From NCBI GenBank assembly GCA_949130495.1, contig CASBWL010000042.1:62001-126000 (forward strand): DNA of 64,000 bases. The letters run 5' to 3'. Below the pieces are notes generated by a model that made no database searches, was not told the origin of the DNA, and saw nothing but the letters and a program-made list of their open reading frames with translations. A program made the position numbers and the translations under genes. Source of the stretch: Sambucus nigra (lineage: Eukaryota; Streptophyta; Magnoliopsida; Dipsacales; Adoxaceae). Below are positions 59,868 to 64,000 of the stretch, piece after piece. Position 1 is the stretch's first letter, and every line of letters begins with the position of its first letter.

Positions 59868-62120
59868 TATATTTATCCTGTCAGATCATTAGAATATAAA
59901 ATAAGTCTTAGGTTGCTCGGGATTAGCAAATAATATAAATTGATTAGAAGAACCCCTTTCATTCATCAAAGTTTAACCTAGCAGCCCTATATCCTTAGAA
60001 AGAAGTTACCAAGGCCAAGAGAGTGAGGAAGATTAAGGATCCAAAAAGAGAGGCACTCAATCTTCATTATAAGGAAAGAATTCTCTTGCTAAAATTAACT
60101 TCCAATATACTGCTTAATTAATTGTTGTATTTTCTTATTAGATTTTTGGGTTAAAATATATAAATGAATGATGATAGGATGGGATTATATCTTATGCATG
60201 CAGAGGATCAAATCTGAAGTTGTTATAAATTGAGAATTGATAAATTTAAGATAAACTCGAAAATTATTGATCATATTGATCTAGAGAAAAATCTTCGAAA
60301 GATCATGTTGTAGGAATATTAAGTCTGATGTAAAAAAATAAGAAATAAGGATTCTTGAATGGGATAAATGGGCAAAGATTTAATCTTGAAAACTAGGGTA
60401 TATATCCTGAATAATTCTTGAGAAAATTGATACTGGATGAATCCAATATGTTATAGGAACGTTTTTCATGTAGAAACTATTATTTTATTATGGAATATCG
60501 TTTAGAGTTCATATATGATGTTTGGGTGAAGGTTAGAGGTGTTTTGGTTGAAAGAAGAATACCAAATCATATCTTCGGTTTGTTAGGACAGCCAGTTGAA
60601 CCGAACTGATTCACTGGTAGGGGGTGTAGTGATTCGCTGATCGAACTAGTAACAAACCGGTTCGGTTCAGTTGGCTGGTTGCTCTTTGGTTTTTATGATT
60701 TTTCTAGGGTCGTTTAGGGTGCAACATGGTAGACAGAGTCCCGGAGTTAAGATGGAACTTCTGGGAACAAAATGCCAAGGTTAGGAAATGCCTTAACTAA
60801 TCGTAGACCAATTCCGTGTAAAAGTTGGATTACTACTTAAATGGGGACATTAATGATTAGCTAGATGGTTAAATATTAAAATTGATTTATCAATGGGCGA
60901 TTAATTAGTATATCTTTGGGGTAATTATAAAGTAATTACCCATACATATTATGTGACGAAGATACGTAATTATTTATTTGTGTGGACATACCTATGTTCA
61001 TGTACGGTCCTATCGGTTGAGGTTACATGCGTTTCGAGACCGTAGCACACGTCAGCACAGGTGGGATAGGCATTCTGTAGGTCATTATTTTAGGTACTAC
61101 GTAGCAGCGCCACTTACGAGAGGTAGGTGTAGATGTTAGGATCCATTGTCACCGTTGGGTATGGACCGTGCAATGGTGTACTGCATAGGGACCACCCTAC
61201 ATGTGTGTGTTTTGTGATGTCCATTTGGATAAGGGACTCCTCCGAACTTACCGATAAAGCACGAACGGGGCACTAAGGGTAGAGGCCCTTAAGTGTCGTA
61301 TATTTAAGGACATATATATAATTCTATAAATTAATTGAGATTAATTAATTAGTTTAATGATTTAGACAATCAATTACGAACCCAATACTATGTAAATGCA
61401 TAATAGATGGTTATGCCACTTTTGTGGGTAGCATCATTAGGGTATTTGGGGAAATGGGGATACGTGTATAGATAGTTAACTTAGGTACATGAACTATGCT
61501 AGATGCATCATGTATTAATTGTTGTTACGATTATCAATTTTTCATGGTTGGGAACTTGAGTGGATATGCATGTAGTATTAAAATTAAATTGGAGGGAGGT
61601 ACTTAACACATGAGAATGATGATGTGTGGTGCATACGTTGAATTAACTGTATTATTGCATCTTAATTTTTGTAAGTTAATTTTTGAAACTCTAGGGCACT
61701 GACGAATATTATAATTGTTTTATACCCCAGGTTTGCCTAGATAATAGCGGGACTGACGAGATACCAGGCTTGTTGATATACCTTTTCTTATTAGAGATCG
61801 GCTCATTGATTCTAGTTTAGGTTGATATTTCCTTTCAGTTACTCATTTTGGATATTGTATGGGCATAAGCCCGGAGTTTATTATTATTCAATCATTTGAG
61901 ATAGTCGTATTTATGTTGGGTTTATTTTATTTGGATGTTGATGCTGGATTTATAATTATTTCATTTATTAATTAAATCATTTCTATTGTGCATGTGGTTT
62001 TGAAAAAAATAAATGTTTTATTGTGATTCGATGCTAAGAATGATATAAATTGATAGACAAGCCCTATCTTCAGTGTATTGTGTCTGGCCAACTTTTACAT
62101 GGAAAATGGGGATTGTTACA
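59868..62120. mobile_element. Insertion splitting the PF04195 ORF, LTR-like
   Basis: The coding similarity breaks near 59868 and resumes near 62121. The right edge reads GGGGATTGTTACA, which as the reverse complement is a gypsy-like LTR start (TGTAACAATCCCC). The left edge and target duplication could not be fixed. The insert is non-coding and would be an LTR of about 2.2 kb in minus orientation if its left edge is right. Confidence 0.45.
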
Positions 62121-62740
62121 CCAAGCCTTCCTCTTTTGAAGCAGGAAAGAAGTCTATTGCTGCTTCTTTTCAAGCTAAAAGTCTTGATTCCAATGCTAAG
62201 GAGGAGGCTACTAAAAAAGCCAAAATCGATGCCGAGAATAATTTTAAATAGACTGTGGAGGAGCTTAAAATATCTGAAGCCAAATGCCTTGAAGCTTCCA
62301 AATAGATTGCGACTAATCAAGATAAAGTTGTAGTTCTTGAGGTCTAACTTACCTCCATGTCTCAAAATCACTCCTTGGCCATTTAGAATATAGTTGATGA
62401 TCACATCGCGACCCTTCAGAAGCTGGTTAGTAAACATGCTGCGACTTTGAAGATTACTGGTGAAGATTATGTAGCCAAGTTTAAAACTTCAAGAGATTTT
62501 TTAGTTGGCTAAAATAAGGCATACATCCATGACTATAAAGATATGAGGGCCACAGAGTTGCTAAAAACTTCCTTGAGATGATGTCAATCACACCTAGTGT
62601 GTGGAGGAGATAAAAGAGGCTGAAGAATTGTCCAAGGGGAAGAAGGAAGAGGCTATGGAAGCTACTGCCTTGGAGGCCTAAGGGACAGAGACGGGCTTGG
62701 AAGAAGATAGTGGTGATAAAAAGTACGCAACCTTTTAGAT
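62121..62740 (+). pseudogene. Coiled-coil C-terminus of the PF04195-type ORF
   Basis: Plus-strand SFEAGKKSIAASFQAKSLDS, then NAKEEATKKAKIDAENNFK, a stop, TVEELKISEAKCLEASK, DDHIATLQKLVSKHAATLKI and further Glu/Lys-rich helix (VEEIKEAEELSKGKKEEAME) to about 62735. The heptad-like, Glu/Lys/Ala-rich composition matches the coiled-coil tail of PF04195-type proteins. There are several stop codons. Confidence 0.65.
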
Positions 62741-63530
62741 AGTTTCGGAGGACTATTGTCTCTTATTTTGTTGAAAATTTTATTTTCAACATATTTCTAA
62801 TGAGCAATTGAGTTTTTTTCCTTGATTAATGAAGCATGCTTTTAATTCCGAAGCCTTATAACTTGTAATTTGCTTTTCCTATCTTGCTTTATTCGCTTGC
62901 CTAGATGTTTAAACTAAGCCTTTGTAGTCTTCAACATCTTATTACTTGAATTGCCGCTTGATTACTTATAGTCGCAACTCATTGCTTGCTTCTACACTTT
63001 TACTACTAAACTTGATTGTGGTCACGACTCTACAAGTTTTCTACATGTTTGCCTTGTAAAATCTTCGACCTTATCTTCTTCTATGATGAATGCGCTTGAC
63101 TAATGTCGTATCTTTAGTAATGTGTCATATCCAAAGGCTTTAGATAATAGTCTGCAACTTGAGGGGTACAATGCCCCTTAGGTTTTGGGCATGGTTTGTT
63201 GCCTTTTGGTGGCTGCAGACGTTAGGATGGTGTCTACATCTTCCATGGTATTCCTTTGCTACTGTCATCTCCTAACTCTTGAAATATTTAAAGTATGTTG
63301 AGGTATTATTTAGGAGCCTCCCCAAACCACTAAGGCTATGTTCTACAAGCCCCTAGTCTTGATGTCCAATTCTGGAGCTGGACCAGAGTCTCAGCCAGAA
63401 CCTCTAGAACGACATTCTTTCTAGTTGGGATCTCTATGCAAAATAAGTCTAATTTCTTATAACTTAGATTTTTCGTGGACTAAGTTTGATCGCTCTGATC
63501 GAAATCTTCACTTCCTATGACTTAGTTTTT
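62741..63530. other. Unassigned, probable retroelement interior
   Basis: Non-coding sequence following the ORF remnant, probably the same insertion. No domain is seen. Confidence 0.3.
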
Positions 63531-63554
63531 TTTTTATTATAGATGAATCTACAC

Positions 63555-63720
63555 CTCAAGTCTTTGTGGTCGTTGATAGGGTCTTTAGGAATTTCTTCCT
63601 CCCTAGCTACCGTCTTCTTGATCCTGAGGTCTTGGGCACCTCTGCGTCTACGGCCATTGATAGGGTTTTGGGGAATTTTTACCTCCCTGATCACGGTCTT
63701 CTTATAATTTGAAGAACCAT
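63555..63720. repeat. Two-copy imperfect tandem repeat
   Basis: The phrase 'cgttgatagggtctttagga' (63571) recurs as 'cattgatagggttttgggga' (63656). Both are followed by 'cctccct...ccgtcttctt'-type sequence, at a period of about 85 bp. Confidence 0.6.
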
Positions 63721-64000
63721 AGCCTTAATATTTGTCTTGAGATGTGATTTTTGTTAGGTTTTTCGATAAACCTGTTGAACAAAAAATTGCGAGGGAATTA
63801 AAGAAATTTTCTAACTTTTCATTGATATGAACTTGAGGGAATACAAAATTAATTTTTCTGGCTATGGTATGGCTTTGTAATAATAACAAGTAAAATAGCA
63901 AAATCTCCCTAAAAATGTTTCAAGTTGCAAATTTATTGTTGCTCAGTTGAAGGTTGCGATCTTTATGAATCATCGTAGCATTCCTTGCCTGACAATTCTT
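63721..64000. other. Unassigned right edge
   Basis: AT-rich, non-coding, cut by the window end. Confidence 0.3.

Overview
The window looks like a transposon-rich intergenic stretch of a flowering-plant nuclear genome, most likely a eudicot. It is AT-rich, has spliced plant gene pieces with GT-AG introns, long (TA)n tracts, and many plant-type LTR retrotransposons, LINEs, hAT and Mutator-like elements. I see no bacterial, organellar, CRISPR or rRNA features. The species cannot be named from the sequence alone.

Host genes are few and mostly incomplete. (1) At 5477-5620 (-) lies a clean first exon of an EH-domain (EPS15/Pan1-like) endocytosis protein; no further exon was found. (2) At 6196-11044 is a tandem duplication of an early-nodulin-like phytocyanin (ENODL) gene. 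The first copy keeps only promoter and exon 1. The second (8814-11044, +) has exon 1, a 1.27-kb intron and a long second exon encoding a Pro/Ser/Thr-rich arabinogalactan-type region and a hydrophobic C-terminus, but its expected splice acceptor is missing. (3) Between 29644 and about 46100 (-) lie three exons of the nuclear pore gene NUP35. Their splice phases match, but they carry a stop codon, two frameshifts and a weak donor, and one intron has grown to 13.6 kb by transposon insertion. It reads as a pseudogene.

The rest is mobile DNA. 1-5 kb: gypsy-like LTR sequence, microsatellites and a Mutator-like MITE holding a PIF/Harbinger MITE. 11-19 kb: Ty1/copia RNase H and LTR, gypsy LTR pieces, an RTE LINE and an L1 LINE. 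19.4-25 kb: mostly unassigned, with weak LTR-like sequence. 25.4-28.8 kb: a three-level nest (hAT in a Mutator-like element in a second hAT). 30-38 kb: hAT elements, MITEs and tandem duplications inside the NUP35 intron. 38-41 kb: a 2985-bp solo LTR with a perfect 5-bp target duplication and a cluster of palindromic CGTTCGAACG motifs. 41-45 kb: a gypsy gag relic and a decayed hAT transposase. 47-54 kb: several hAT MITEs, RTE and SINE pieces, and Tat-like gypsy fragments. 56.8-64 kb: a Tat/Retand-like gypsy region with a decayed PF04195-type ORF.

I did not find a convincing new biological system. The best leads are the ENODL acceptor loss, the NUP35 decay series, the palindrome-bearing LTR family and the nested insertions with readable target-site duplications.
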